DNA from: Ruminococcus sp.
GTDB lineage: Bacteria > Bacillota > Clostridia > Oscillospirales > Ruminococcaceae
Length of the DNA stretch: 15,671 nucleotides
Reading direction: 5' to 3'
NCBI GenBank assembly: GCA_003488415.1
Contig: DNLQ01000245.1
Location: forward strand, 1 to 15,671
How positions within the stretch are numbered: the stretch's first letter is position 1; each line of letters begins with the position of its first letter. The notes beneath the pieces were generated by a model. That model was not told where the DNA came from. It did not search any database and was given only the letters and a program-made list of their open reading frames with translations. Made by a program: the position numbers and the translations under genes. Positions 13,644 through 15,671 of the stretch are shown here, piece after piece.

Positions 13644-15533
13644 TCATTTCTTTTTCTTCTTGGCTTGCTTCTCTGCGTACATATCTGCATCAGACCTGCG
13701 TACCAGCTGATCCAGTTCAGCCATGTCAGATGAATCCGTGCAGTATATGCCAACACTTGCGGATATCTCGTATTCAAGCGAGTGGCTGCGGTTATAAGTG
13801 TCAAGATAGTTCTTTATACCTGTCTTTATCTTCACGAGATCGCATTCGCCGTCAATGACTGCAAGCATCTCGTCTCCGCCGTATCTGACGCACAGAGCTC
13901 CCGGCGGACAGGAATTCTGTAAAGCTCTTGCTGTTACGCTTATGGCATTGTCTCCTGCGGAGTGTCCGCAGTTATCATTTATGTATTTCAGACCGTCGAG
14001 GTCAGTGATTATGACAGTCACAGGAACTGACCTGCCTTCAAGGGACTTCATAAGGCGTTCGTACTCCTTCTGGAAGCTGAGGCGGGTATAGAGTCCGGTA
14101 AGGTGGTCAAAGCGGTACATATCCTCTATGCGTGAGGTAAGGTATCGCTGGTACTGCATATTCACGAATCCGCCCATTCCCCAGCTCAGAGAGCTTACTA
14201 TGGCAGGTATGCAGCAGTAATTCACCTCGTCATAGCTGTAGTAATGGAAGCAGATGTAGCCTATGGGAGCGTCCATGAAGGAGATCACATTGAAGATAAG
14301 CGGATATCCTCTGGCAATGACTTTCTCCGCATTCGGGATGATCTCACTGCGGCTGAATCCACGCTGGATGAAGTCCTTGTCATCCGAATCGTAGAACAGG
14401 AACAGTTCGTCTCCCAGGTACTGTTTCTTCATTTTTTCGAAGTAGTCAAAGGTATTCTCAGTAGCTCTGCGGTCAATGATGATACTGAGACTGCTGAGGA
14501 TCTCGTCTTCCGGCATCATATTTCTTATACAGTCTGCCGCACTTGCTGTATCCTCCTGTAACTGCACTCCCTCTGCCACTGCTGCCAGCTTGATATAATC
14601 GTCCTGATAGCGGTAGAAGCGGTCGTTGAAGTGACCGAGCCGGAGCGAAGAAAATGCGGACTCAGCCCCTTTACAGCCGCATGAATCGCAGAATACAGGC
14701 TTCGGGACTACTGCCTCCGGCTCCGGGACGATACCTTTTTCCAGTATGTCAGTGATAATATTGAACACGCTTTCCGAAAGTCCTGCTGTACCGCAGTATG
14801 CTGAAGTTATGCGTGGGTACATGAAGTTTATCTCGTCGATGCCGTCGAATCCTGTAACTATGATATCGTCCGGTACTTTCAGACCGTGACCGAAAATAAC
14901 GCTGCACACATTTATAGCCATGATGTCGTTGGCACAGATCACAGCATCGGGAAGCTCGCTGCGCCCAAACAGCTTTTCAGCGGCGGCACGGGCAGGAGCA
15001 GCCCAGAAGTTGCCGTAGCTGACCATATCGTCTGTAAAAGTGAATCCGTATTCTTCTATTACCTTTCTGAAAACTTCAAGTCTCTCAATGGAGTATGGGT
15101 TATCCTTGAATCCGCCAAGAAAGTGGGGACGCTTCGGATGGTGTACCTCCATGACATGGCGGACCAGAGCCTCAAAGCCTTTGCCGTAGTCATACCGCAC
15201 TCCGGTACATCCCGGATGTTCACCGTCCACCATAATGACCGGAACGCCGTGTTCTGAGGCTTCCTTTATTATCCGCTCGGTAACGGCAGTACTCTTTATC
15301 TTTTCATACATGATGATGACTGCATCAGTGACGGAGTAGTCTATAAGACTGAAAACGGAAGAATCAGCTCTTATGTTCCTGTCATCCCAGTACAGATCGG
15401 AGTTGATGGCATAAATGAACAGACTTGAATTTTTCTCAGCGAGCAGTTTATTTAGCTGCATGATGAACCTGCTGTTCTCAATATCACTGAGGAGTGAAGT
15501 ACACATAGCTATTATTTTACGTCCGCCCAGCAT
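13644..15533 (-). CDS. LacI-type ligand-binding domain fused to a GGDEF diguanylate cyclase
   Basis: The protein has 629 residues from ATG 15533 (641 from ATG 15569; residue numbers here use the longer form). Residues 17-290 form a type 1 periplasmic-binding-protein fold as in LacI/GalR regulators: repeated VIMVDGEHPGCTGVRYDY, HFLGGFKDN, DAVICANDIMAIN and IIVTGFDG. No helix-turn-helix, signal peptide or membrane segment is visible, so it should be cytosolic. CDSCGC (294-299) follows. Residues about 310-475 are an unassigned, possibly GAF-like region. Residues 485-640 are GGDEF: DHLTGLYTR, TDLDGLKYINDNCGHSAGD and RYGGDEM (562-568). The active motif is GGDEM, probably functional. PPGA stands where the inhibitory RxxD would be, so product inhibition through that site is not expected. 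The start at 15533 is preferred because AAAGGAAG lies 8 bases upstream, whereas 15569 has no Shine-Dalgarno and would leave a leader under 20 bases. Confidence 0.88.
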   Translation of the reverse strand: MLGGRKIIAMCTSLLSDIENSRFIMQLNKLLAEKNSSLFIYAINSDLYWDDRNIRADSSVFSLIDYSVTDAVIIMYEKIKSTAVTERIIKEASEHGVPVIMVDGEHPGCTGVRYDYGKGFEALVRHVMEVHHPKRPHFLGGFKDNPYSIERLEVFRKVIEEYGFTFTDDMVSYGNFWAAPARAAAEKLFGRSELPDAVICANDIMAINVCSVIFGHGLKVPDDIIVTGFDGIDEINFMYPRITSAYCGTAGLSESVFNIITDILEKGIVPEPEAVVPKPVFCDSCGCKGAESAFSSLRLGHFNDRFYRYQDDYIKLAAVAEGVQLQEDTASAADCIRNMMPEDEILSSLSIIIDRRATENTFDYFEKMKKQYLGDELFLFYDSDDKDFIQRGFSRSEIIPNAEKVIARGYPLIFNVISFMDAPIGYICFHYYSYDEVNYCCIPAIVSSLSWGMGGFVNMQYQRYLTSRIEDMYRFDHLTGLYTRLSFQKEYERLMKSLEGRSVPVTVIITDLDGLKYINDNCGHSAGDNAISVTARALQNSCPPGALCVRYGGDEMLAVIDGECDLVKIKTGIKNYLDTYNRSHSLEYEISASVGIYCTDSSDMAELDQLVRRSDADMYAEKQAKKKKK

Positions 15534-15592
15534 AGCATTGACTTCCTTTCCTGAAAACAGTTTTGTCATCTTGGTTAAATCCGGCTGTATTG

Positions 15593-15627
15593 ATTATATC
15601 GTAGCAGGGGGCAGATCTCTGATCTGC
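15593..15627 (-). promoter_or_regulatory. Promoter with overlapping palindromic operator candidate, upstream of the diguanylate cyclase gene
   Basis: TATAAT lies at 15598-15593. The place of the -35 box (15621-15616, CAGAGA) is poor and sits in the centre of a perfect inverted repeat, GCAGATC-TCT-GATCTGC (15611-15627, 7-bp arms). A further GCAGATA copy lies next to it (plus-strand TATCTGC at 15629-15635). A protein bound there would block or assist RNA polymerase. Confidence 0.55.
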
Positions 15628-15671
15628 GTATCTGCAAGGGCTTTTCAATAGAATATAATGAATGCTCTGCA

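Noticed and set aside
15631..15659. Plus-strand promoter (TATAAT at 15654-15659) for a gene beyond the window
   Set aside because: The -35 position (TCTGCA) is weak and no downstream gene can be seen, so it is mentioned only in connection with the palindrome.

Overview
The window looks like a chromosomal segment of an anaerobic, gut- or rumen-type Firmicute, most likely Ruminococcus or a close relative in the Oscillospiraceae. This is an inference from strong AGGAGG ribosome binding sites, TTGACA/TATAAT promoters, a clostridial-type ECF vitamin transporter, a free rubredoxin, CoaX-type pantothenate kinase and NADP-type glutamate dehydrogenase. No insertion sequence, phage gene, tRNA, rRNA or CRISPR array is visible.

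Layout. (1) 1-771, plus strand: the 3' part of gdhA, ending at a hairpin (801-833) that can serve both strands. (2) 836-7145, minus strand: a five-gene operon read leftward from a consensus promoter (7140-7117) through a cobalamin riboswitch. In transcription order it encodes a surface DUF4430 protein with a sortase-like tail, a membrane protein carrying a terpenoid-cyclase-like alpha/alpha domain plus a C-terminal DUF4430 domain, EcfT, a fused double ECF ATPase, and an ECF substrate-binding (S) component. (3) 7354-8487, plus strand: a three-domain protein (unassigned N-terminal domain, GNAT acetyltransferase, DUF4298), followed by three closely packed hairpins. (4) 8670-11221, minus strand: lgt-folD, where Lgt carries an unusual acidic, repeat-built tail of about 230 residues. 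(5) 11333-11488, minus strand: a 51-residue rubredoxin. (6) 11564-13533, minus strand: coaX-coaBC, two steps of coenzyme A synthesis. (7) 13644-15533, minus strand: a soluble receptor-like diguanylate cyclase with a LacI-type ligand-binding domain, and a palindrome in its promoter.

The most interesting system is the riboswitch operon. Its second protein has, in the same order, the two domain types that make up the animal B12 carriers intrinsic factor and transcobalamin (alpha/alpha toroid, then beta domain), but tethered to the membrane by a two-helix hairpin. With a wall-anchorable DUF4430 protein in front and a dedicated ECF transporter behind, the operon reads as a capture-and-relay pathway for cobamides across a Gram-positive envelope. 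The riboswitch and ECF parts are clear from sequence. The transcobalamin-like role is inference.

Other points: CoaBC has Asn in place of the conserved active-site Cys of the decarboxylase half. The lgt-folD and coaX-coaBC pairs are linked in the same way, the upstream gene ending AGG AGG TAA so that its last two Arg codons form the Shine-Dalgarno of the next gene.
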